A stretch of DNA of 64,000 nt. It comes from Chitinophagaceae bacterium (GTDB lineage: Bacteria > Bacteroidota > Bacteroidia > Chitinophagales > Chitinophagaceae). Positions 57,558 to 64,000 of this stretch are shown here, one piece after another (within the stretch, counting starts at the first letter, position 1; every line of letters starts with the position of its first letter). The notes beneath the pieces were generated by a model. It ran no database searches. It was not told where the DNA came from and saw nothing but the letters and a program-made list of their open reading frames with translations. The stretch lies in contig JADKKJ010000001.1 in the NCBI GenBank assembly GCA_016720565.1, forward strand, positions 682,001 through 746,000, in the 5' to 3' direction. The position numbers and the translations under genes are program-made.

Positions 57558-58991
57558 TTGTCACACGAAGCTATTTCCGTATTTGATATTTTTAAAATAG
57601 GGGTGGGCCCTTCCAGTTCGCATACTCTTGGTCCCTGGCGTGCCGCTACCCAGTTTGTGAATATGCTCGCAGAAAAAGAACTGCTTTTTTCTGTGCGCAG
57701 TATAAAAGTGCTGCTCTATGGGTCACTTGCAAAAACCGGTAAAGGGCATGGAACCGGGGTGGCCATACAACTCGGATTATGCGGAGAGGACCCGGTAAGT
57801 TTTGATGTGGCCCTGATCGATCCCCGGATCCAGGATATTGCCGCCATGAAAAAGATCATTCTGGCGGGAAAACATGAAATAGATTTTGACCCCAATGAGG
57901 ATATAGAATTCCTGATCACCGAATCCCTTCCCTTCCATCCAAACGGCCTCAGTTTCCTCGCCGCCCTTGAAAATGGAAACAATATCGCCGAGACCTATTA
58001 TTCCGTGGGTGGTGGCTTTGTGGTAAAAGAAGCGGGAACTGCAACCGGACCAGTGATAGAAGAGGTACAACTGCCTTTCCCAATTAATACAGCTGACGAC
58101 CTTTTACACTGGTGTATCAAGACCGGCTTGCCCATTCACGAGATCGTTATGGAAAATGAACATGCCTGGAGAACAGAGGAAGAGACCCGGACAGGATTAG
58201 TGAAAATATGGTCTGTTATGCGAGAATGTATTTACCGGGGATGCCATACCACGGGAATGCTTCCCGGAGGCTTGAATGTTAAAAGAAGGGCCGCAGAGCT
58301 GAATAAGAAATTATTAAAGGGCCAGGCCTATAGCAGCTATGAAGAGTGGATCAGCCTTATCCGGGCAGGGGGGAATAGTTTTCAGTATATCCTGGATTGG
58401 GTGAGTTGTTTCGCCCTTGCAGTAAACGAGGAGAATGCTTCATTTGGAAGGGTGGTCACCGCGCCTACCAATGGTGCAGCCGGGGTAATACCTGCGGTGC
58501 TTCAGTATTTTATCGCCTTTGGAGAAGGTTTTGAGGAACAACAGATCGGCCAGTTCCTGCTTACAGCGGCTGAGATAGGAAGCATATTTAAAAAGGGTGC
58601 CACACTTTCCGCGGCTATGGGTGGATGCCAGGCGGAAATAGGCGTCTCTTCCGCTATGGCTGCTGCCGGACTTACAGAATGCATGGGAGGTACCCAAAGG
58701 CAGGTGATGATGGCTTCTGAAATTGCCATGGAACACCACCTGGGACTAACCTGTGATCCTATTGGGGGCCTGGTACAGGTGCCCTGTATAGAACGAAATA
58801 CAATGGGGGCCATTAAGGCCATCACCGCCTCACAACTGGCTATGCAGAGCATGCCTGACTATGCCAAGGTCTCCCTGGATGCGGTTATCCGTACCATGTG
58901 GGATACAGCCAGGGATATGAACCATAAATACAAGGAGACCGCCGACGGCGGGCTGGCAGTAAATGTTCCATTGAGTCTTCCCGAATGCTGA
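57558..58991 (+). CDS. sdaA: L-serine ammonia-lyase (iron-sulfur type)
   Basis: Deaminates L-serine to pyruvate. The 477-residue single-chain enzyme has the N-terminal beta domain (ISVFDIFKIGVGPSSSHTLGP) and the catalytic alpha domain with PTNGAAGVIPAVLQYF, AAMGGCQAEIGVSSAMAAAG and CDPIGGLVQVPCIERN, whose cysteines bind the [4Fe-4S] cluster. No ATG or GTG precedes the conserved N-terminus, so TTG 57558 is the start; the gene has a TAACTTTA box 16 bases upstream. Confidence 0.96.
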   Translation: MSHEAISVFDIFKIGVGPSSSHTLGPWRAATQFVNMLAEKELLFSVRSIKVLLYGSLAKTGKGHGTGVAIQLGLCGEDPVSFDVALIDPRIQDIAAMKKIILAGKHEIDFDPNEDIEFLITESLPFHPNGLSFLAALENGNNIAETYYSVGGGFVVKEAGTATGPVIEEVQLPFPINTADDLLHWCIKTGLPIHEIVMENEHAWRTEEETRTGLVKIWSVMRECIYRGCHTTGMLPGGLNVKRRAAELNKKLLKGQAYSSYEEWISLIRAGGNSFQYILDWVSCFALAVNEENASFGRVVTAPTNGAAGVIPAVLQYFIAFGEGFEEQQIGQFLLTAAEIGSIFKKGATLSAAMGGCQAEIGVSSAMAAAGLTECMGGTQRQVMMASEIAMEHHLGLTCDPIGGLVQVPCIERNTMGAIKAITASQLAMQSMPDYAKVSLDAVIRTMWDTARDMNHKYKETADGGLAVNVPLSLPEC

Positions 58992-59041
58992 GATTTCCCC
59001 GGAATTTCAAGTAATCATTTTTTATACTGTCAGAGAGTAGT

Positions 59042-59082
59042 AAATTTAGGATCAACCATAAAAATGTTGGATCCTAAAATTT
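59042..59082 (+). promoter_or_regulatory. Hairpin before the histone-H1-like gene
   Basis: AAATTTAGGATCAAC (59042-59056) pairs with GTTGGATCCTAAAATTT (59066-59082) with two single-base bulges. It ends six bases before the ATG at 59089 and could hide or set the ribosome entry site, or bind a dimeric regulator. Confidence 0.5.
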
Positions 59083-59088
59083 AAAGTC

Positions 59089-59607
59089 ATGGCTACTAAA
59101 AAGAAAAAAAATAAAAAAGCAGCAAAGCCCGCGAAAAGAAAAGTAGCGCGCAAAGCAGCGCCTCGTAAAAAAGCAGCGAAGAAGAAAGCAGGAAAGAAAA
59201 AAGCGGCACCTGCCAAAAAAAGAACTCCTGCCAAAAAGAAGGTGGCAGTAAAAAAGAAAAAAGCTGCGAAGAAAGTGGTAAAGAAAGCAGCAAAGAAAGC
59301 AGCAAAGAAAGCGGTAAAAAAAGCGGCGAAGAAAGTGGTAAAGAAAAAACCGGCTCCTGCAAAAAAGCAGGTGAAAGCTAAACCAGCGCCAAAGCCGGTT
59401 GCAAAACCAAAACCTGTTGCTAAAGCAAAATCAAAACCCGTCGCTAAAGCAAAACCAGCTGTATTACCCAATGAGCCCTTCATTGTAGAAGAGGTTTACC
59501 TGGCTCCTGATGAGGTGGTGATCGTGGAAACAGTTGTTGTTACAGATGAAGCGGATGAAACTCCTGATATGGGAATGGATATGGAAGACGATGTGAAGGC
59601 AGATTAA
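59089..59607 (+). CDS. Lys/Ala-rich histone-H1-like protein with acidic tail
   Basis: The first 125 residues of this 172-residue product are almost only Lys, Ala, Pro and Val in AAKK, VKKA and KPVAK repeats, like histone H1 tails and the bacterial Hc1/AlgP-type proteins. The last 45 residues (NEPFIVEEVYLAPDEVVIVE...) carry many Asp and Glu and almost no basic residues. The basic part should bind DNA or RNA; the acidic tail could limit this or bind partners. The ORF on the other strand is a composition shadow. Confidence 0.85.
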   Translation: MATKKKKNKKAAKPAKRKVARKAAPRKKAAKKKAGKKKAAPAKKRTPAKKKVAVKKKKAAKKVVKKAAKKAAKKAVKKAAKKVVKKKPAPAKKQVKAKPAPKPVAKPKPVAKAKSKPVAKAKPAVLPNEPFIVEEVYLAPDEVVIVETVVVTDEADETPDMGMDMEDDVKAD

Positions 59608-59619
59608 TTAAGGAAACTA

Positions 59620-59738
59620 AGAAGTCAATACGTAAATAGGTCAATAGGTAAATAAATCGACATTACCTGTTGACCTGTTTATTTTATATTTTCCAAACCA
59701 CAAACTCGTAACTCTTAACTGGTAACTCCTAACTCTGT
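59620..59738. repeat. Two iterated intergenic repeats (GGTCAATAGGTAAAT and AACTCGTAACTC types)
   Basis: AATAGGTCAATAGGTAAAT (59636-59655) is answered by ATTACCTGTTGACCTGTTT (59664-59682), forming a hairpin. ACTCGTAACTCTTAACTGG and ACTCCTAACTC follow at 59704-59736, the same words as at 806-840. Both lie between convergent genes. Confidence 0.65.
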
Positions 59739-60824
59739 ATAAAGAGTGTCTCTCTCCACCGGCACCCTTCTCACTTGCCTGATCAGACTCTTCAGTTCTT
59801 CCGAACTCATGGCAGGGTTTTGTTCTTCTGCTCCGGCCATAGAATAGATCTTCGTCGTATCATCAATGGTTCCATCAATATCATCAACTCCAAATGATAG
59901 TGATAACTGTGCATTTTGCCTGCCCAGCATGGGCCAGTAGGCTTTCAGGTGTGGGAAATTATCTAAATAGATACGCGCAATAGCATAAAGTCGCATGTCT
60001 TCCACTATACTGCTTTCAGGAACATAACTCATGTCATTGTCCATATTCCTGAATTTTAAGGGAATGAAAGTATTGAAGCCTTTGGTGCGGTCCTGCAACT
60101 CCCTTAAACGGCGCATATGGTCGATACGATGTTCATATTTTTCAATATGGCCATAAAGCATGGTGGCATTGGAATGTAATCCCAGTTTATGCGCGGTCTC
60201 ATGTATCAGTAACCATCCATCGGCATTTACTTTATCGGCGCAGATCTTTTCGCGGATCTCCGGGTGGAATATCTCTGCGCCTCCCCCGGGGATACTGTTC
60301 AAGCCGGCATCGATCAGGAATTTCAATCCTTCCTCCACACTTACTTTGGCCTTGCGGAACATATAATCATATTCCACGGCGGTAAATGCTTTTATATGAA
60401 GTTCGGGACGGTGGGCCTTGATGGCTTTCAGTAATTGCGCAAAAAATTCCAGGTCCATTTTCGGGTGCACGCCGCCAACAATATGCACCTCAGTTACCGG
60501 TTGATCATCGTATTTTTTTACGATGTGAAGCATCTGGTCGATACTGAGTTCCCAGCCATCATCTCTTTTAGCATAAAGCTTGCTATAGGAACAGAAATTA
60601 CAACTGAATACGCAGACATTGGTAGGCTCAATATGGAAATTCCGGTTATAAAAAACCTTGTCGCCATGCAATCGCTCCCGGATCTCATTGGCCAGGCTTC
60701 CAGCAAAACCTAAACTTGCTTTTTCAAACAGGAGCAGGCCTTCTTCATCTGAGATCCTTTTATTGTTCCTGACCTTCTCAGCAATGATCTTAAATTCCGG
60801 GGGTACTATGGAATCGGGTAGCAT
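59715..60824 (-). CDS. mqnE: Aminofutalosine synthase
   Basis: Radical SAM enzyme that joins 3-enolpyruvyl-benzoate with SAM to form aminodeoxyfutalosine in menaquinone synthesis. From ATG 60824 the product has 369 residues, with the cluster motif C-x3-C-x2-C in NVCVFSCNFCSYSK, EVHIVGGVHPKMDLEFF, SIPGGGAEIFHPEIR and GFNTFIPLKF. The longer frame starts with TTG at 60845, which lies against the promoter, so ATG 60824 is chosen. It acts directly after MqnA (39.2 kb). Confidence 0.95.
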   Translation of the reverse strand: MLPDSIVPPEFKIIAEKVRNNKRISDEEGLLLFEKASLGFAGSLANEIRERLHGDKVFYNRNFHIEPTNVCVFSCNFCSYSKLYAKRDDGWELSIDQMLHIVKKYDDQPVTEVHIVGGVHPKMDLEFFAQLLKAIKAHRPELHIKAFTAVEYDYMFRKAKVSVEEGLKFLIDAGLNSIPGGGAEIFHPEIREKICADKVNADGWLLIHETAHKLGLHSNATMLYGHIEKYEHRIDHMRRLRELQDRTKGFNTFIPLKFRNMDNDMSYVPESSIVEDMRLYAIARIYLDNFPHLKAYWPMLGRQNAQLSLSFGVDDIDGTIDDTTKIYSMAGAEEQNPAMSSEELKSLIRQVRRVPVERDTLYTELGVTS

Positions 60825-60842
60825 AAAAATGGGCTTATTATG

Positions 60843-60850
60843 CAAAGGTA
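60843..60850 (-). promoter_or_regulatory. -7 box (TACCTTTG) of mqnE
   Basis: On the minus strand TTACCTTTGCAT precedes the ATG by 18 bases and is the same 12-mer as in front of mqnA. Confidence 0.6.
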
Positions 60851-60905
60851 AACAATCAACGGATTAGGTAGATTCCTTATCTTCCCCATTCTAAAATCAA
60901 GGTTC

Positions 60906-62165
60906 ATGAATATCAAACTTCGCCTCACCCTGGTAAGCTTTATGCAGTTCTTTGTGTGGGGGGCCTGGCTTATTACGATCGGTACTTATTGCATTGCGGC
61001 AAAACACTGGACCTTTCCGCAATTCGGGGCCATCTTTTCAACGCTTGCCATTTCTTCCCTGTTCATGCCTGCGCTTACAGGTATCATGGCCGATAAATGG
61101 ATCAATGCGGAAAGGCTTTATGGAGTGCTGCATATCCTGTATGGCCTGGTGCTTCTTTATCTTCCCCAGGTGAACGACCCTGATACATTTTACTATGTGG
61201 TCTTTGCAGCCATGATCTGCTATATGCCTACGATCTCCCTGTCTAATTCGCTTTCCTATGCTATACTAAAAAGGGAGGGATATGATGTGGTGAAAGTTTT
61301 TCCTCCAATTCGGGTTTGGGGTACCATCGGTTTCATAGTGGCCATGTGGGCTACCAATCTAAGCGGCAGCAAGACCAACAGCAATCAATTCCTTATCGGT
61401 GCAATTGGTGCCATCCTTCTTGGCATCTATGCTTTTACACTGCCAAAGGTGCCGCCTCCAAAAACTATTGCAAAAGAAGCGAGTTTTGTAGAACAACTGG
61501 GATTAAAAGCATTTAAGCTTTTTGGCAATTATAAAATGGCCCTGTTCTTCTTTTTCTCCATGTTGCTGGGCGCTGCCCTGCAGCTTACAAATATGTATGG
61601 GGATGCCTTCCTTTTTGATTTCAGTAAGAATCCGCTATATGCCGATTCTTTTGTAGTGAAATATTCTACGATCATTCTTTCTGTATCCCAGATGTCGGAA
61701 ACCTTATTCATCCTTACCATTCCATTCTTCCTGAAAAGGTTTGGGATCCGAAATGTGATGCTGATGTCTATGTTTGCCTGGGTGCTTCGTTTCGGGCTTT
61801 TCGCCTACAGCGATCCTTCAGTGGCCGGCACTTCCATGATCCTGTTTTCCTGTATCGTTTATGGAATGGCCTTCGACTTCTTTAATATCTCTGGTTCCCT
61901 GTTTGTAGAAACTACTACAGATACCAGTATACGTTCCAGTGCGCAGGGCCTTTTTATGATGATGACGAATGGAGTAGGGGCCTATCTTGGAAGTAAGATC
62001 AGCGGCTGGGTCATTGGTAAATATTTCATTTTCCCCAACGGTAATACCGACTGGCACGGAGCCTGGCTTACGTTTGCCATCTATGCCCTGGTAGTAGGGC
62101 TATTGTTCATGGTCTTTTTCAAACACAAACACGATCCCAATAAACTGGAAACTATATCTCATTAA
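60906..62165 (+). CDS. Nucleoside:H+ symporter, NupG-like MFS transporter
   Basis: The 419-residue product has 12 membrane helices and the nucleoside-symporter pattern: LTLVSFMQFFVWGAWLITIG, FMPALTGIMADKWINAERLY, PTISLSNSLSYAIL and FPPIRVWGTIGFIVAMW in the N-terminal half; SAQGLFMMMTNGVGAYLGSK in the C-terminal half. It would import nucleosides with protons, which fits the nucleoside phosphorylase at 54.7 kb. The TAA stop is the first codon of the terminator stem. Confidence 0.92.
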   Translation: MNIKLRLTLVSFMQFFVWGAWLITIGTYCIAAKHWTFPQFGAIFSTLAISSLFMPALTGIMADKWINAERLYGVLHILYGLVLLYLPQVNDPDTFYYVVFAAMICYMPTISLSNSLSYAILKREGYDVVKVFPPIRVWGTIGFIVAMWATNLSGSKTNSNQFLIGAIGAILLGIYAFTLPKVPPPKTIAKEASFVEQLGLKAFKLFGNYKMALFFFFSMLLGAALQLTNMYGDAFLFDFSKNPLYADSFVVKYSTIILSVSQMSETLFILTIPFFLKRFGIRNVMLMSMFAWVLRFGLFAYSDPSVAGTSMILFSCIVYGMAFDFFNISGSLFVETTTDTSIRSSAQGLFMMMTNGVGAYLGSKISGWVIGKYFIFPNGNTDWHGAWLTFAIYALVVGLLFMVFFKHKHDPNKLETISH

Positions 62166-62206
62166 TAGAAGAAGCCGTTTCAATTTTGAAACGGCTTCTT
62201 CTATTA
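62163..62206. terminator. Long perfect terminator hairpin including the stop codon
   Basis: A perfect 20-base stem (62163-62182 with 62187-62206) encloses ATTT. The stop codon of the symporter gene is the first triplet of the stem. It stands between convergent genes. Confidence 0.8.
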
Positions 62207-62251
62207 TACGCTAATTAGCCAGAAGCTGGCAGCTCATAGCTAATGGCTTTC

Positions 62252-62569
62252 CTAAATATGCGCCTCGATCTTTTTCACAAAATTCGATTTCGGTTGTGCG
62301 CCCACAAGTTTATCTACCACCTGTCCGCCCTTGATAAAAAGGATAGCAGGAATAGATGTGATGCCATAGTTCATGGAAACAGTAGGGTTGTTGTCTACAT
62401 TCAGTTTACCTACGTTCACTTTGCCATCATATTCTTTGCTCAGTTCCTCGATCACCGGGCCGATCGCGCGACAAGGGCCGCACCATTCCGCCCAGAAATC
62501 TACTACTGTAAGTTTATCTGAAGCCAGTACATCCGACTGAAAATTCTGATCATTAAATTCTTTTGCCAT
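62252..62569 (-). CDS. trxA: Thioredoxin
   Basis: Small cytoplasmic dithiol reductase. The 105-residue product has the thioredoxin fold with VVDFWAEWCGPCRAIGPVIEEL (active site WCGPC), KVNVGKLNVDNNP and the cis-proline turn ITSIPAILFIKGG. It can recycle the arsenate reductase of the ars operon. It follows dnaE on the same strand after about 100 bases. Confidence 0.97.
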   Translation of the reverse strand: MAKEFNDQNFQSDVLASDKLTVVDFWAEWCGPCRAIGPVIEELSKEYDGKVNVGKLNVDNNPTVSMNYGITSIPAILFIKGGQVVDKLVGAQPKSNFVKKIEAHI

Positions 62570-62670
62570 ATCCGTTGTTTTATAGTTTGTTTAGAGAACT
62601 GCAAATTTAAGTCCGTTCAATATAACATGCGAAGCTGGCAGAAAGTTGTGCAAAAAATGGCAGAAACTTT

Positions 62671-64000
62671 TTAAACTGTCACTACCTGCACCTCCATTTC
62701 TGGCCTGGTTTCCAGGAACTGGATCATTTCCTCATTCAGTTCAAAACCTCCTCCCATCGATACCAGGCTGATCTTCATTTTGTTCTTGCCATCTACCAGT
62801 ACGAACTTAAGGCTGGCGTGCCCGGGGTGGGTTTTAACATTTGTTTCAACAAACTGAACCATTTCCTTTGTTACATGCTGCGGATGCAATTCTATACTTA
62901 GCTGCCGGGTCAGGCTTTTTTTCAGCGTTTCCGCAAGTATCACTCCGGTCACCTTTAATTCGAATTCATCCTTATTATACCGTTGTTTGAAATAGCCGGT
63001 AACCATCACCGTGCTACCCGGCAGAAGAACCGGGCTTAACCTCAGGTAATCTTCACTGAACAATACAAACTCCGTTTTACCGGAATAGTCTTCCAGCGTG
63101 AAATTTCCATACTTGTTTCCGCTTTTCATGGCCACGCGGTGGTTTGCTTCCGCTACCAATCCCAGCAGCCGGAATGGCCGGCCCATATTGGGTTGAAGCC
63201 GGATGGATTCCTTGAATTCATTGAATTCTGCCAGCGAGGTGATACCATAATGCTTCATCTCAAATCGGTAGTGATCCAGTGGATGGCCACTCAGGAACAT
63301 GCCCGTCACTTCTTTTTCTTTATCCAGCTGAATGATCAGGGGCCAGGGCTCGCAGGGCAGCAGCCGGGGAGGAGGGATCTCCATGCTCATGGGAAGATCG
63401 CCAAACAGGGTATTGCTGGAATTGCTGTTCTCATTGGCCATCATCTGGCCATATTTTATGATACGTTCCAATCCATTCACAGATTCACCTTCCGGCACAT
63501 TAAAATACTGGGCCCGGTGAAATTCATGGAAAAGATCGAAAGCCCCTGCATAGGCCAGGCTTTCCAGTGTTTTCTTATTGACCGTACGTTGGTTGATCCT
63601 ACGTATAAAATCGAATATGCTGGCATATGCGCCTTTCTTTGTTCGTTCCGCGATAATGCTTTCCACCGCCGCCTCACCCACACCTTTCAAACCTCCTAAT
63701 CCAAACCTTATTTCGCCTTTACTATTTACAGCAAATCCTTTCAGTGATTCATTAATATCCGGCCCGAGTACTACCAGTCCCATGCGCTTGCACTCCTCCA
63801 TGAAAAAGGTGATCTTATCTATACTACCTGCGTTATTCAAAACAGACGACATATACTCTGCGGGATAATGGGCCTTGAGATAAGCGGTTTGGTAGGCCAC
63901 ATAGGCATAACAGGTGGAATGAGATTTATTGAAGGCATATTGCGCAAAGGCCTCCCAGTCGGTCCAGATCTTTTCCAGTTTATCTGCAGGATATGATTTT
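62671..64000 (-). CDS. dnaE: DNA polymerase III alpha subunit, 3' part
   Basis: Replicative polymerase, cut by the window edge; the frame is open to base 64000. The first visible residues read KIWTDWEAFAQYAFNKSHST, then VAYQTAYLKAHYPAEYMSSV, the conserved end of the polymerase part. The helix-hairpin-helix region (FGLGGLKGVGEAAVESIIAE) and the C-terminal OB fold (FRLLGLVAEANHRVAMKSGN) follow. The N-terminal PHP and catalytic palm domains lie outside. A GTG at 63900 is internal and not the start. Confidence 0.96.
   Translation of the reverse strand, partial: KSYPADKLEKIWTDWEAFAQYAFNKSHSTCYAYVAYQTAYLKAHYPAEYMSSVLNNAGSIDKITFFMEECKRMGLVVLGPDINESLKGFAVNSKGEIRFGLGGLKGVGEAAVESIIAERTKKGAYASIFDFIRRINQRTVNKKTLESLAYAGAFDLFHEFHRAQYFNVPEGESVNGLERIIKYGQMMANENSNSSNTLFGDLPMSMEIPPPRLLPCEPWPLIIQLDKEKEVTGMFLSGHPLDHYRFEMKHYGITSLAEFNEFKESIRLQPNMGRPFRLLGLVAEANHRVAMKSGNKYGNFTLEDYSGKTEFVLFSEDYLRLSPVLLPGSTVMVTGYFKQRYNKDEFELKVTGVILAETLKKSLTRQLSIELHPQHVTKEMVQFVETNVKTHPGHASLKFVLVDGKNKMKISLVSMGGGFELNEEMIQFLETRPEMEVQVVTV

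Noticed and set aside
59052..59483. A 143-residue minus-strand ORF rich in Phe and Ala
   Set aside because: It is the complement of the Lys/Ala codon repeats of the histone-like gene and has no independent support.

Overview
The window is a piece of a Bacteroidota chromosome, most likely from the Chitinophagaceae or a close relative. The evidence is the futalosine route to menaquinone (mqnA, mqnE), GTP-type PEP carboxykinase, UxuA, DUF4403, DUF4382, DUF6132 and CHAT-TPR proteins, start-proximal promoters of the TAnnTTTG type, and many lipoproteins. No phage, plasmid backbone, CRISPR array, rRNA operon or transposase gene is visible. The two RNA genes seen are tRNA-Leu(CAA) and tRNA-Cys(GCA).

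Layout. 1-7.0 kb: end of a TPR gene, argS with an in-frame palindromic insert, a GtrA-like membrane protein, DUF4403, a 0.55 kb non-coding element with terminal inverted repeats, a VOC protein and a DUF3052/OmdA fusion. 7-14.3 kb: dnaK, DUF6941-like protein, serine hydrolase lipoprotein, tRNA-Leu, a three-gene unit (PhyH dioxygenase, sugar isomerase, small secreted peptide) and an OmpA lipoprotein. 14.4-17.2 kb: arsenic operon arsR-arsM-acr3-arsC with palindromic operator candidates. 17.3-25.2 kb: AspT/YidE transporter, pckG, an ECF sigma/anti-sigma/fasciclin locus, DUF6132, uxuA, hscB.

25.2-31.3 kb is the most interesting part. An ECF sigma gene and a membrane anti-sigma-like gene with a TPR-like outer domain are followed by a DUF4382 lipoprotein. 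On the opposite strand lies an operon of a second lipoprotein and a 934-residue membrane-anchored TPR-CHAT (caspase-like) protein. Three promoters, of the sigma gene, the DUF4382 gene and the lipoprotein-CHAT operon, share GGTTACA, a 14-base spacer and a TTACnAA box at nearly the same distance from the start codon. I infer an autoregulated ECF regulon that links an exported protease to its own signalling pair.

31.4-39.9 kb: lysine-ketoglutarate-reductase-like dehydrogenase, trmN6, tsaD, a MacB-type permease, prfC, GNAT, purB and mqnA. 40-51 kb: surface-glycan region with gmd, a DUF4254-like protein, a frameshifted gmd-like gene, a GT9-like protein, a glycosyltransferase-methyltransferase fusion, a sugar C-methyltransferase-like gene, GT2, GT4 and YfhO. 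51-64 kb: YhhQ, NUDIX, CorA, dapF, tRNA-Cys, nucleoside phosphorylase, a CCDC81-HU-like membrane protein, a FKBP lipoprotein, sdaA, a Lys/Ala-rich histone-H1-like protein, mqnE, a nucleoside symporter, trxA and the 3' part of dnaE.

Between genes there are several families of short, degenerate, iterated motifs, often paired as hairpins and sometimes serving as terminators. One family has entered argS in frame.
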